Counted from the stretch's first letter, positions 17,097 through 25,518 are shown. The stretch is DNA of 64,000 nucleotides from JANWHZ01 sp035758575 (GCA_035758575.1 DASTXH010000031.1:1-64000); one strand, 5' to 3'. Notes: generated by a model from the sequence alone, not told the origin. Program-made: numbers and translations.

Positions 17097-17339
17097 ATGC
17101 AAACGAAACACAAGGTTACTATTTACACCGCTGACTGGTGCGCTTTTTGCCACGCCGCCAAAGATTATATGGACAAAAAGGGCGTCGCCTATGAGGCACG
17201 CGACGTGGAAAAAGACGAAACGTACGCCCAGGAAGCCGTTAAAAAGTCTGGCCAGATGGGTATACCCGTCATAGATATCGACGGCACTATCATCGTCGGC
17301 TTCGACCGGCCCAAAATCGACGCCGCATTACAGGCGTAA
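17097..17339 (+). CDS. glutaredoxin-like protein (NrdH type)
   Basis: 80 aa thioredoxin-fold protein. The redox motif is C-A-F-C in ADWCAFCHAAKDYM. The cis-proline loop is GQMGIPVIDIDG, and IIVGFDRPKI is the glutaredoxin/NrdH C-terminal motif. It reduces disulfides using glutathione or thioredoxin reductase; NrdH proteins feed electrons to ribonucleotide reductase. The C-x-x-C sequence differs from the CPYC and CVQC textbook forms. It appears monocistronic, with its own near-consensus promoter. Confidence 0.88.
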   Translation: MQTKHKVTIYTADWCAFCHAAKDYMDKKGVAYEARDVEKDETYAQEAVKKSGQMGIPVIDIDGTIIVGFDRPKIDAALQA

Positions 17340-17386
17340 TATCTACACTATCCACGCTTTGTCGGCCGTGGCATACTAGGGATGCG

Positions 17387-17959
17387 ATGACGTTTGAGGA
17401 CTTCAAGACCAAAGATGCCGTAGTGGTGGTGTATACCGGCGACGGCAAGGGTAAGACCAGCGCCGCACTAGGGCTTATGGCCCGCGCCCTGGGTAACCGC
17501 TGGCGCGTGGCGTTCATCCAGTTCATCAAGTACTGGGGCGTGGGCGAGCACGTATTTATCCGCGATATCCAAGGCTTGTATAAAGATCAGCTGCACTTCC
17601 ATAAAGGCGGCAAGGGCTTCTACCAGGCGCCCGACGACCTCAGCCCCGAGCAAATCACTCCCGAGCAACATATGGCCGCTGCGCTGCAGACATACGAAGA
17701 AGCACTGCGCTGCGCTACCAGCGGCGAGTTCGACCTAGTTATTTGCGACGAAATTAACAACGCCGTACACGACGGCCTGCTGACCGAAGCAGAATTGCGC
17801 GCCCTGATAGCCCAGCACTCGCCCGGCACCAGCCTCTGCCTGACCGGCCGTAACTTCCCCGAAAGTCTTATCCCGGAAGCAGATATCGTCACGAACATGA
17901 CAAAGGTCCGCCACCATTTCGACGACAAGTATCTCGCGAACAAAGGGATCGATTACTAA
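17387..17959 (+). CDS. cobO: cob(I)alamin / corrinoid adenosyltransferase, BtuR/CobO family
   Basis: 190 aa. VVYTGDGKGKTSAALGLMARALG near residues 12-34 is the P-loop and signature of the BtuR/CobO family, which adenosylates corrinoids using ATP. It is followed by FIQFIKYWGVGEHVFI and LVICDEINNAVHDGLL (Walker B-like). No other cobalamin gene is nearby, so it may salvage corrinoids or have acquired another role. A TACTAG hexamer ends 7 bases before the ATG, again suggesting a leaderless mRNA, though this -10 is poor. Confidence 0.85.
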   Translation: MTFEDFKTKDAVVVVYTGDGKGKTSAALGLMARALGNRWRVAFIQFIKYWGVGEHVFIRDIQGLYKDQLHFHKGGKGFYQAPDDLSPEQITPEQHMAAALQTYEEALRCATSGEFDLVICDEINNAVHDGLLTEAELRALIAQHSPGTSLCLTGRNFPESLIPEADIVTNMTKVRHHFDDKYLANKGIDY

Positions 17960-17965
17960 ACCTCG

Positions 17966-18163
17966 CTAGCCGGCGGCTATTTCGCCCAAGAACATCGCCA
18001 GCAGCTCGTCGTAACGCGCTTGTTCTTCTTTGGTAAATAATTCAGTAGAATCAGGGTCGGTCAATCCCATACGCGCCATTGCCGCAAGGGCGAGGTCGGC
18101 TGCGTGCACCGTGTCCGGATCATCATCTAATATATCCACACTCTCCCGATTCTCAGTTGCCAT
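17966..18163 (-). CDS. small acidic protein, 65 aa, unknown
   Basis: The ATG at 18163 is preceded by GGGAGGAAGT, a strong ribosome binding site, which rules against the longer frame starting at 18229. The protein (MATENRESVDILDDDPDTV...) is acidic and helical, ending in a short amphipathic segment (EEQARYDELLAMFLGEIAAG). No family is recognised. It is convergent with the adenosyltransferase gene and its upstream region faces the CIRCE-controlled hsp20 promoter. Confidence 0.6.
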   Translation of the reverse strand: MATENRESVDILDDDPDTVHAADLALAAMARMGLTDPDSTELFTKEEQARYDELLAMFLGEIAAG

Positions 18164-18253
18164 ACTTCCTCCCGCAACCACTGTATCTCTGTGCGTCTCA
18201 CTGAGCCATGCGAATGCGGACAAATGCATGATTTATCACAGACAAACACAAGA

Positions 18254-18295
18254 AAAACTGGCACTCTTGACATGAGAGTGCCAGTTTTCTACACT
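18254..18295 (+). promoter_or_regulatory. CIRCE operator overlapping the hsp20 promoter
   Basis: AAAACTGGCACTC (18254-18266), a 9-base spacer, and GAGTGCCAGTTTT (18276-18288) form a perfect 13-bp inverted repeat. The core GCACTC-N9-GAGTGC equals the CIRCE element bound by the heat-shock repressor HrcA. The -35 TTGACA (18267-18272) lies inside the spacer, and the -10 TACACT (18290-18295) follows after 17 bases, so bound repressor would block polymerase. HrcA itself is not in the window. Confidence 0.9.
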
Positions 18296-18346
18296 AGCGC
18301 GTAGAGGGCAGGCGACTGCTCGAAACACTAACAAACGGAGGAATCT

Positions 18347-18805
18347 ATGGCAAATATAGTTCGGTGGGATGACCCCTTCGCCGGATTAACCAACCTTCAT
18401 AGCCAGCTGGACGATATGTTCAACAACATGTTCAGCGGTATGCCCACAGCGCAGGCAACCACAGCAGCGCCCAGCATGGACGTATATACCGAAAATGACA
18501 AACTCGTCACAGAGGTGCAAGCTCCGGGCTTTACCAAAGATGATGTGGACGTAAGCGTACACAATGGCATCTTGGAGATAAAAGGAGAAAAGCACGAGAA
18601 AGAAGAAGAGAAGGGTGACAAAAAACAGCGCAGCTATATGCTCCGCGAAAGCCACGCCAGCTTCTACCGCCGCTTGCGTCTGCCGGATTACGCCGACGAA
18701 GACCATGTGGATGCGACGTTCGACAACGGGGTGCTCAAAGTGACTATATCGTTCAAAGATCTACCGAAGCCGAAGAAAATCGCCATCACCGGCGGCAAAA
18801 AATAG
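18347..18805 (+). CDS. small heat-shock protein Hsp20 (alpha-crystallin family)
   Basis: 152 aa ATP-independent chaperone that holds unfolding proteins. The N-terminal arm (MANIVRWDDPFAGLTNLHSQLDDMF) is followed by an alpha-crystallin domain from about residue 45 (MDVYTENDKLVTEVQAPGFTKDDVDVSV...LEIKGE) to DNGVLKVTISF near 135. A C-terminal I-x-I-like motif is seen in KKIAITGG. GGAGGAAT is a clear ribosome binding site. Regulation by HrcA/CIRCE is explicit in the promoter. Confidence 0.95.
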   Translation: MANIVRWDDPFAGLTNLHSQLDDMFNNMFSGMPTAQATTAAPSMDVYTENDKLVTEVQAPGFTKDDVDVSVHNGILEIKGEKHEKEEEKGDKKQRSYMLRESHASFYRRLRLPDYADEDHVDATFDNGVLKVTISFKDLPKPKKIAITGGKK

Positions 18806-18824
18806 GCAACCAACCGCATATCTC

Positions 18825-18854
18825 TAGAAGCGCCGGACTAGGCGCTTCTATCTT
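18825..18854 (+). terminator. intrinsic terminator of hsp20
   Basis: TAGAAGCGCC and GGCGCTTCTA form a 10-bp stem around a 6-base loop, followed by TCTTTT. Confidence 0.8.
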
Positions 18855-18872
18855 TTGCATGTATATCAGCGG

Positions 18873-19334
18873 TCAACTGCTTTGCTGAGGAGAACGCAAT
18901 CTGTCTTCTAGGGCAACGCGAGTAGACTCCTCAGGGTTAAGCCGGAAGCCCTCCATCTGTGCATGCCCCACATCTATAACGTCACGGGCAATGGCGCGCA
19001 GGTTAGGTACAGCAGTGCTCCATTCGCTGGCGTTGCCGCCCTCTTCGGGCGGTTGCAAAAAACCGCTCCCTGCCAGAGCGGGGTATTCTTCTATGTTTAC
19101 CGGGCCGGTAGCGGGCAGCGTGCTTAGCTGGTGCATAATAACCTGCGTCCTATGTTGCCTGACGTCCCACATGCGATGCAAACAATCTCTTACACGCATA
19201 GCATTGCGCCACTCTTCGGTACCCTGGGGCGACAAATCAGCCGGCATACGCATGTCGACCAACACCTCTTCGTTAGAGAACACGGGAAATTCACCAGCAA
19301 ACTCAGCCACAACCTTCTCCTCTACGTTAGGCAC
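18873..19334 (-). CDS. hypothetical protein, 153 aa
   Basis: An unrecognised soluble protein (MPNVEEKVVAEFAGEFPVFSNEEVLVDMRMPADL...). The central segment (TEEWRNAMRVRDCLHRMWDVRQHRTQVIMHQLSTL) looks like a long helix. The frame upstream of the GTG at 19334 stays open for about 20 codons without an ATG, so the start is uncertain; later ATGs exist at the VDMRMPA segment. It follows hsp20 convergently and has no clear ribosome binding site. Confidence 0.5.
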   Translation of the reverse strand: MPNVEEKVVAEFAGEFPVFSNEEVLVDMRMPADLSPQGTEEWRNAMRVRDCLHRMWDVRQHRTQVIMHQLSTLPATGPVNIEEYPALAGSGFLQPPEEGGNASEWSTAVPNLRAIARDVIDVGHAQMEGFRLNPEESTRVALEDRLRSPQQSS

Positions 19335-19395
19335 GAAGTATACATCCGCCTTCCGGTTTCTGCCGTGATCAGACGCACACAGTCACGGCACAAAT

Positions 19396-20781
19396 CTACT
19401 TACTCTGACGCCAGATCAACTTGTACACTTTCAGCTTGTCGGGCAATTGATTCAAGTACGGAATGAATGGGAAGGCCATCATAGTCAATAGTAGTGAGCC
19501 GAAAATAATGGCGCCATCACGGTCGCCGTTACTGTCGTTGGCCAACACCGTGTGGTTCAACAGACCAATGGGCGCCAGCCACCAGGCACCGGGCGTGCGT
19601 CCGGATTCTTCGCGCACCATTCCATATTGATCGGTGGTAATGGCCAGCACGGTTGCTTTGTCCTCCAATACGCCCGTATCGGACAGGAAGCGCGCCACAT
19701 AGGTAGCGCCCTTTACACCGTCCTGTGCGTTCAGGGCCGGCTCGTACAAGCCGGCTTGCGCCATAGCGGTCAGCTGAGCAACTACCGTCATGACCGGGCT
19801 ATGTGGCGCATTTTTAGCATCCGGGCTGTCGGCGGCATAATACTGGCTGGCATCGCGCACCTGCTGTTTTTGCACGGCAACCGGCTCATGGGCAAACACG
19901 GCCATTTGGTCGGCTGCGCCGTTTTGAGCCTGCAAAAGCTGGGCGTAGGGCGCTGCCACAAACACGGCACGGGTGTCAAAATTGTATGGGTCAATATTAT
20001 CCAAGTACGTTGCCGTATCCGACGAATAGTCAAACTCGCTTACCAAGGTGCGGCCCATCAACGCCGGGGCATCCTGGGCAATAGATTCTATCGTGGTAGG
20101 CTTGATATACGGCGATGGTAAGAAAATCGCCAGCAGCATGATAAGCCCCACCAGCACGCCACCGCGTACAAACAGAATCCTATGGTTAGCCGGCACGGTC
20201 TTTACGGCAACGTCCTTGCGATACGGCTTGGCGATGCCCAGTACACGCACCAACAAGTAGTGCAAACCCAATAGCCCTAGTAAAGTGAGCGGGATTACCA
20301 CGATGTGGATGCCGTAAATCTGCAAAAAGTTCAGCGGGTTGATTAGCTTGCCCAGACCGCTGCCGTTATAGAAGTCGGCACCCTGCAGGCTGCGCCACTG
20401 CGACGAATAGTCGCCGCGCAGCACATAGCCGAACTCAGTCTCCACCAGCACCGTAAACAGCATCAGCACACCCAGCACCCACGTCAGGCGCCGCGGCTTC
20501 TTGAAGCCGGACGTAAAGAACACCACCAGTAAGTGCAACAATATAAATAACACAAAAGCCTGCGTCGCCCACAAATGCACACTGCGCAGGTAGCCGCCAA
20601 GGCTGCTGGTGAGCCACCACGTAGGGCCGTTCAGTGCCATAATGGTGCCGGTAATAATCAGCACCAAAAACGACGTCATCGACAAAAAACCAAGGGAATA
20701 GAACAACTTGTTGCCATAGCTGGGCACGTCCTTGATCATAATGCTTTGGAACGCGGTGCCAAGTGGATGTTTCGCCTTCAT
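19396..20781 (-). CDS. cytochrome b (bc1/b6f type) with large extracytoplasmic insertion
   Basis: 461 aa. The N-terminal half has the four-helix haem-binding core: His69 and His83 in helix B (SVHLWATQAFVLFILLHLL), and His159 and His174 in helix D (YGIHIVVIPLTLLGLLGLHYLL). The spacings (13 and 14 intervening residues) match cytochrome b6. After a fifth hydrophobic segment comes a region of about 190 residues that looks soluble, then a last membrane helix. Cytochrome b normally oxidises quinol together with a Rieske protein and cytochrome c1 or f; neither is encoded nearby. TGGGGAT lies just before the ATG. Confidence 0.88.
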   Translation of the reverse strand: MKAKHPLGTAFQSIMIKDVPSYGNKLFYSLGFLSMTSFLVLIITGTIMALNGPTWWLTSSLGGYLRSVHLWATQAFVLFILLHLLVVFFTSGFKKPRRLTWVLGVLMLFTVLVETEFGYVLRGDYSSQWRSLQGADFYNGSGLGKLINPLNFLQIYGIHIVVIPLTLLGLLGLHYLLVRVLGIAKPYRKDVAVKTVPANHRILFVRGGVLVGLIMLLAIFLPSPYIKPTTIESIAQDAPALMGRTLVSEFDYSSDTATYLDNIDPYNFDTRAVFVAAPYAQLLQAQNGAADQMAVFAHEPVAVQKQQVRDASQYYAADSPDAKNAPHSPVMTVVAQLTAMAQAGLYEPALNAQDGVKGATYVARFLSDTGVLEDKATVLAITTDQYGMVREESGRTPGAWWLAPIGLLNHTVLANDSNGDRDGAIIFGSLLLTMMAFPFIPYLNQLPDKLKVYKLIWRQSK

Positions 20782-20904
20782 AAAATCCCCATTTGTGAAC
20801 GTTATCTGTTTTTACGCTTTATATACGAATTGTATCAAATAGTATTGTGGCCCACCTGTCGCACGTAAAACCATGATCTAGATCACACAAAAAAACCATA
20901 CCCC

Positions 20905-21111
20905 TTAAGTATTGCCGTGCGCTCGCCTATTCTCTATAACAGCTTCTTCGTATTGCTGCTTAGCAACCTCTTCACTGATAAGACCCTCCATATATTCGCC
21001 AGTTATCCTCTGGCTCTCCTCTGCAAACTTTTTTTCAGCAGCCTCACGCCGCAGTGCGTCGAAATCGATTGGTTCAATTGGTGCATCGGAGAATTGTGCA
21101 TACACTTCCAT
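20905..21111 (-). CDS. small charged protein, 68 aa, unknown
   Basis: MEVYAQFSDAPIEPIDFDALRREAAEKKFAEESQRITGEYMEGLISEEVAKQQYEEAVIENRRAHGNT would be almost entirely helical and strongly charged (family not recognised; positions 20-60 look like a coiled coil or helical hairpin). TATAAT on the minus strand (21123-21118) ends 6 bases before the ATG, giving leaderless geometry and supporting expression. Confidence 0.6.
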   Translation of the reverse strand: MEVYAQFSDAPIEPIDFDALRREAAEKKFAEESQRITGEYMEGLISEEVAKQQYEEAVIENRRAHGNT

Positions 21112-21268
21112 GCTCTCATTATAAACCGCAACATACCCATATTGCGGGACATGTGTCTTACTGCTATATTTTCGACATGAACCAAAGGCCGGATGTAACC
21201 GTAAAGCTGATGCTGCGCATAGACAGTCATATATTTATGCTGTGGCGCCACACAGAAAGGATGCTCGC

Positions 21269-21808
21269 ATGATAACCATCTATTTCGAGGCCCACGGCAC
21301 CACGCTCGACAACGAACAAAAAATATCCTCGGGCTGGAACGACGTAGCGTTGTCGCCACTAGGCGAGCGGCAGGCAAGGGAGTTGGGCGAACGATACGCT
21401 CACACACGCCTGGATGCAGTGTTCTGCTCTGACCTCCAGCGCGCCTACGAAACCGCACGGCTAGCGTTCGATACCCGCCTGCCCATTATCCAGGACGTAC
21501 ATTTACGCGAGTGCAACTACGGCCAGTGGAATGGCGCGCCCAAGCAACAGGTTGAAGCCTACAAAGAAACTGCCATCACCGCACCATACCCAGACGGCGA
21601 AAGCTACCAGGACACATCCCACCGCATGAAAATATTTCTAGAACGGCTGCTAGGCGATTACGATGGCAAGACCGCACTGATTATAGGCCACCGCGCCACG
21701 CAGTATGGCCTGGAGGAATGGATAAATCATATCCCCTTGCGAGATGCTGTGCTGGCACCCTGGAAGTGGCAGCCCGGCTGGAAATATCAGCTTACAAGCG
21801 TGAAATAA
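21269..21808 (+). CDS. histidine phosphatase superfamily protein with altered RHG motif
   Basis: 179 aa, phosphoglycerate mutase-like fold. The usual RHGxT is replaced by EAHGTT (residues 7-12), so the catalytic His stays but the phosphate-binding Arg is lost. Other hallmarks are present: GWNDVALSPLGERQARELGE, FCSDLQRAYETA, LRECNYGQWNG, DGESYQD and the second catalytic His in ALIIGHRAT. It may act on a different substrate or be impaired. AAAGGA precedes the ATG at 21269, which is preferred over an in-frame GTG at 21242. Its 3' end overlaps the convergent Nudix gene by 17 bases. Confidence 0.8.
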   Translation: MITIYFEAHGTTLDNEQKISSGWNDVALSPLGERQARELGERYAHTRLDAVFCSDLQRAYETARLAFDTRLPIIQDVHLRECNYGQWNGAPKQQVEAYKETAITAPYPDGESYQDTSHRMKIFLERLLGDYDGKTALIIGHRATQYGLEEWINHIPLRDAVLAPWKWQPGWKYQLTSVK

Positions 21809-22247
21809 TACGAGGCGCGCCATGCGCGGCAATCAATGCGGCTAAGTCATCGCGGCGCAAAAAGTCCGGCAACAGGGGAATGCCGACCGGATCCATAAAG
21901 CCCATTTCGGCAATCTCGTGCTCGCCGTGGCTGGTTTTGCCCAGGTCTATGGCCAGATAGTCCGCGCCATTGGTAATATGAAAGAAAAACTCCAGATGCT
22001 CGGTGCCCTTGTAGGCGAACTGCTGCACGTACAACAGGCCGCCGACAGCCGGCTCAATGCCGGTTTCTTCCAGCATTTCCCGCCTGATGCCCTCCATCAA
22101 GGATTCGCCTTCTTCCAGCCCGCCGCCCGGTATACACCAGTTGTCGCTGATGCCGATTAGTGTGCTGTTCTCGTATCTCTTCAGCCGCGCCGCCAACAGC
22201 TTGCCATCGTGCAACGCAATGCCCCGAACCGCTATCCGCCTGCCCAT
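21792..22247 (-). CDS. Nudix hydrolase
   Basis: 151 aa. The Nudix box is complete: GGGLEEGE, seven residues, REMLEETGIE (G-x5-E-x7-REUxEExGU). Nudix enzymes cleave nucleoside diphosphates linked to another moiety with a divalent metal. The ATG at 22247 is preferred because AAAGGGG lies at proper distance; a GTG at 22253 is possible. A second Nudix gene lies divergently only 60 bases away. Confidence 0.85.
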   Translation of the reverse strand: MGRRIAVRGIALHDGKLLAARLKRYENSTLIGISDNWCIPGGGLEEGESLMEGIRREMLEETGIEPAVGGLLYVQQFAYKGTEHLEFFFHITNGADYLAIDLGKTSHGEHEIAEMGFMDPVGIPLLPDFLRRDDLAALIAAHGAPRIISRL

Positions 22248-22293
22248 GCGCACCCCTTTCTTTTATGTGCGGCCATTATACCAGCTTTTCCGC

Positions 22294-22299
22294 TATACT
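22294..22299 (+). promoter_or_regulatory. -10 element of second Nudix gene
   Basis: TATACT ends 7 bases before the ATG at 22307. It excludes the long upstream extension of the frame and implies a leaderless mRNA. Confidence 0.55.
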
Positions 22300-22306
22300 A
22301 AACGGC

Positions 22307-22774
22307 ATGACAGATACAACCGAAGACGGCATCCGCACGCAGGCAGCCACCGATGGCGTAACGCATTTTGCCACCGGCCTGGCCGTAGCGCGCGATAATA
22401 AAATTCTTATCGTTCGCCGGGCGGCGCACGACTGGCTGGGCGGCGTGTACGAATTACCGGGCGGCGGTGTAGACGACGGCGAAACAATTGCCGAAGGCGC
22501 CATCCGTGAGCTCCAGGAAGAAACCGGCCTGGCCATCACGAAAATCCTGGACACGTTTGATGGGTTCGACTACAGCACCGACCACAAGCCAAGGGTGCGA
22601 CAGATCAACTTCCTGGTAGAGGTAGCGCCCGGCGAGGTGGTGCTTGACCCCAACGAGCACGACGAATACCAGTGGGTAGACGAAAGTTCATACAAAGATG
22701 TTGCCGTATCGCCCGAAATTCAAAAATGCCTGGCAGTGGCGTTTCACCTGCTACGGCAAACTGCCAAAAGCTAA
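22307..22774 (+). CDS. Nudix hydrolase
   Basis: 155 aa from ATG 22307. The Nudix box reads GGGVDDGE, seven residues, RELQEETGLA, within LGGVYELPGGGV, similar to MutT/8-oxo-dGTPase-like and ADP-ribose-type enzymes. The substrate is open. Its 3' end overlaps the convergent membrane protein gene by four bases. The frame continues upstream to 22160, but that part lies inside the divergent Nudix gene and before the promoter. Confidence 0.87.
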   Translation: MTDTTEDGIRTQAATDGVTHFATGLAVARDNKILIVRRAAHDWLGGVYELPGGGVDDGETIAEGAIRELQEETGLAITKILDTFDGFDYSTDHKPRVRQINFLVEVAPGEVVLDPNEHDEYQWVDESSYKDVAVSPEIQKCLAVAFHLLRQTAKS

Positions 22775-23730
22775 TCCTTGGGTTCGCGCAAGAAGCGGTT
22801 CACCGTACGCAGCGCCAAAAATCCCGGGATGATAGGCACCCAGAACGACACGAAGCGGAAGATCAGCGTTACGGCCGCGGCCGTAGGCAGATCCATGCCG
22901 ACCGAGGTAAGGCCAAGCGCCAAGAACGCCTCGGTGGCGCCGATACCGCCTGGCGTGGGTGCGAAATTACTGACCAGCGACGACGTAACATACAGCGTAA
23001 ACGCATCAACAAAATTGATCGACCCATGCACCGCGTACGCCGAAAAAATCAACGCCAGCGTAGATACGAACGTCAGCGCCAACGAGCCGAACACCAGGGC
23101 GGGCAGCTGCGGCCACAACGAAATGCGACGAAAACCGCGGATCATATCGCGTACAAATCCATGGATGCGCCGCCGGATAGCCGGTATGGCAATAAATATG
23201 CCCACAATCACGATAGCCGCTACCGCCAGCAGCCACATCGACCCCTTATACGCATGCTGCACTATATGTTGCAGCGTCAACGGTGATACGATGGCCACCA
23301 AAGACACGGTGGTAACAATGCCGAAAACTGTAGGCAGAATAGATATAGTTATGGCATCGGCCTGCTTTTCGCCGATTTTATTGTAATAACGCGCCGTCAG
23401 ACTGACGCTGCCTAGGTTGAACGGCAGAAAGTGGTTGATGAAGGCACCCGTCAGCTGCAAAATATTTACCTTCTTCAGCGACCCTTGGGCGTTACCCGCC
23501 ATATATTGCGTGTAGCCTGCCGATAAAAATCCCAGCGCCGTCATTACCAGGCCGCCTGCGACCCACCACCACTCAGCCCGGTGCAGCACCGTAACCGTAC
23601 CGCGCAGCTGCCCCAACTGCGGCAATAAGAAATACAAACCGACGACACTGGCGCCCAGCACTATCACCGACCACGGCCGTATAGTTGGCCGCTTGAATAT
23701 CGTATCGTTGGATTTTGGGGATTCGGACAT
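22771..23730 (-). CDS. lysylphosphatidylglycerol synthase TM-region / UPF0104 family membrane protein
   Basis: 319 aa with about seven to eight membrane helices. The family hallmarks FINHFLPFNLGS and NFAPTPGGIGATEAFLALGL are present. Relatives are the membrane flippase part of MprF and AglD-like proteins, which translocate or modify lipids. The soluble aminoacyl-transferase part of MprF is absent. Start MSESPKSN at 23730 is chosen because the longer frame (to 23856) is low-complexity and overlaps the divergent gene. Confidence 0.8.
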   Translation of the reverse strand: MSESPKSNDTIFKRPTIRPWSVIVLGASVVGLYFLLPQLGQLRGTVTVLHRAEWWWVAGGLVMTALGFLSAGYTQYMAGNAQGSLKKVNILQLTGAFINHFLPFNLGSVSLTARYYNKIGEKQADAITISILPTVFGIVTTVSLVAIVSPLTLQHIVQHAYKGSMWLLAVAAIVIVGIFIAIPAIRRRIHGFVRDMIRGFRRISLWPQLPALVFGSLALTFVSTLALIFSAYAVHGSINFVDAFTLYVTSSLVSNFAPTPGGIGATEAFLALGLTSVGMDLPTAAAVTLIFRFVSFWVPIIPGFLALRTVNRFLREPKD

Positions 23731-23847
23731 AGTCGTTTTTTGTATAAATAGGGCTGACGGTATTGTAGCGGAAATAGAGCCCGGCGCACAATGGCTGTGC
23801 CTTCTGCTTGCCTTATCGCCAGTAAACCAAGATAATTTCCTACACAT

Positions 23848-25518
23848 ATGGAACAACTACACAAATACGTCGAAGCAGCGCGGCAGTACGGCCACACTGA
23901 TGAACAAATCCGGCATACGCTGGCCGCATCGGGCTGGCACCATTCACACATAGATACTGCCCTGGGTAATACCTCATCCACAGCTACCCGCAAGCGTTGG
24001 ATAGCGAAAAAGCCGAGAAGGATGCAGCTCATAGGAATTGCGGCCTTGGCTATCGTCGCCCTGACCACTGCAGGCGGGGGTATAGCCTATTGGCTCCACG
24101 GCAGGGCCACCCCGCCAAGCGCACCGATGCGACCATCAATCACGTTCTACTATGACGACGGAAAAACGGTGCTTTGGCAAAATAACAACCCAGCACAGGG
24201 AGGATTTACCGGCAACCTCCCTACTAAGGCCCCTCACTTCGTATTCCTGGCATTTGCATCATTGGAGCAAAAATACGGCGATGATTACTGGAAACAGGGG
24301 GCCTGGCAGGTTACGACGTCTTTGGACGCCGGCCTGCAAGCATCTGCCGAAAAGGTCGTAGCGGACAACTACGCCAACATCCAAGCCCTCAGCGGTGGCG
24401 CGGCCGACGAAGAAGCAACGATACTACAAGACGTACAGACGGGGCAGATCAAAGCGTATGTGGGCGGTGTCAACTTTTCGGATCCCGCATATGGCCCCTA
24501 TGATTACGCCGCGCTAAAGCATGAGCCCGGAACCAGCGTGTTTCCGTTTGCGTATGCCGACCTGATAGAACATACAACAAGCGCCGGTGCGGGCTCAATG
24601 GCCGCCGATGCGCAAACCACGTTCCCCGGCTATCCATGCACCAACAAAACAACGCCTTACGCAGGGGGCAACTGCCTATGGGATTACGATCTGGTATACC
24701 CGGGCGTTATGCCGATCCGCTATGCGCTGGGCGGCCTTAGGAATGTGCCAGCTATGCAAGCCGTATATACGGCGGCCGGCACCGGTGAGACAACGCCGGC
24801 CATCAACCAATTTACCGGGCTGATTCGTAGCATGGGCGCAAGCAACGGGTACAACTGCTACTCAGATGTGCCGCTAACGAAAGCCGCTCAGTGCTACGGT
24901 AATGCCGTACTAGGTAGTTCGGCATATCTTTCCCTCGCCGACGAAACCAATGCGCTGTCTACCTTCGCCAACAACGGCAAGGCAATCCCGCAAACACCAA
25001 TCATATCCATACGGCTCAATGGCAAAGTAAAATCCGCCTGGCAGGCTCCGGCAGGCAAGCAAGTCATCCGGCCAGATACGGCATATATCATCAACAATAT
25101 AATGTCCGACCCAAACGCCAGCTATTTGCCGGGCACCTGCACGGGCACAGCGTGCACCGGCTTTAAGTTCCAACGCTACAACGGCTGGCACTTCGCCGTG
25201 GACAGCGGCCATGTTTCGGATAATTTTGGCACAGTTATGGCCAGCTGGTCTGCAAAATACGCCGTGGTTTCATGGGTGGGTAACCACAACGAAAACGTAG
25301 ACCTTTCGGCGGCAAGAGGCACCAGCGGCGAATACCTAGTAGAGCCGCTTACCCAAAAGCTTATGGAGGCCGCACATAGCGGCATTGCACCCAGCAACTG
25401 GCAGCAGCCTAACGACATTCAAACACTACCCGCATACGTCCTAACCAACCATATCCATTATGGCGATGTCGAGCCAAGTCCCGCAGAGGATCTTTACCCC
25501 AATTGGTACCGGCAGTAG
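23848..25518 (+). CDS. penicillin-binding-protein-like protein with lost catalytic motifs
   Basis: 556 aa. A small helical N-terminal domain (YVEAARQYGHTDEQIRHTLAASGW) is followed by a membrane segment near 60-82 and a class A PBP transpeptidase-like domain (VTTSLDAGLQASAEKVVADNY...). The usual PGSTFKPF (SxxK) is EPGTSVFPF, so Ser and Lys are gone. The SxN motif is ALGGLRN. The KTG box is DSGHV. There is no glycosyltransferase domain. It is probably a non-catalytic scaffold or a diverged enzyme. The frame is intact over 556 codons, so it is not simple decay. Confidence 0.75.
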   Translation: MEQLHKYVEAARQYGHTDEQIRHTLAASGWHHSHIDTALGNTSSTATRKRWIAKKPRRMQLIGIAALAIVALTTAGGGIAYWLHGRATPPSAPMRPSITFYYDDGKTVLWQNNNPAQGGFTGNLPTKAPHFVFLAFASLEQKYGDDYWKQGAWQVTTSLDAGLQASAEKVVADNYANIQALSGGAADEEATILQDVQTGQIKAYVGGVNFSDPAYGPYDYAALKHEPGTSVFPFAYADLIEHTTSAGAGSMAADAQTTFPGYPCTNKTTPYAGGNCLWDYDLVYPGVMPIRYALGGLRNVPAMQAVYTAAGTGETTPAINQFTGLIRSMGASNGYNCYSDVPLTKAAQCYGNAVLGSSAYLSLADETNALSTFANNGKAIPQTPIISIRLNGKVKSAWQAPAGKQVIRPDTAYIINNIMSDPNASYLPGTCTGTACTGFKFQRYNGWHFAVDSGHVSDNFGTVMASWSAKYAVVSWVGNHNENVDLSAARGTSGEYLVEPLTQKLMEAAHSGIAPSNWQQPNDIQTLPAYVLTNHIHYGDVEPSPAEDLYPNWYRQ

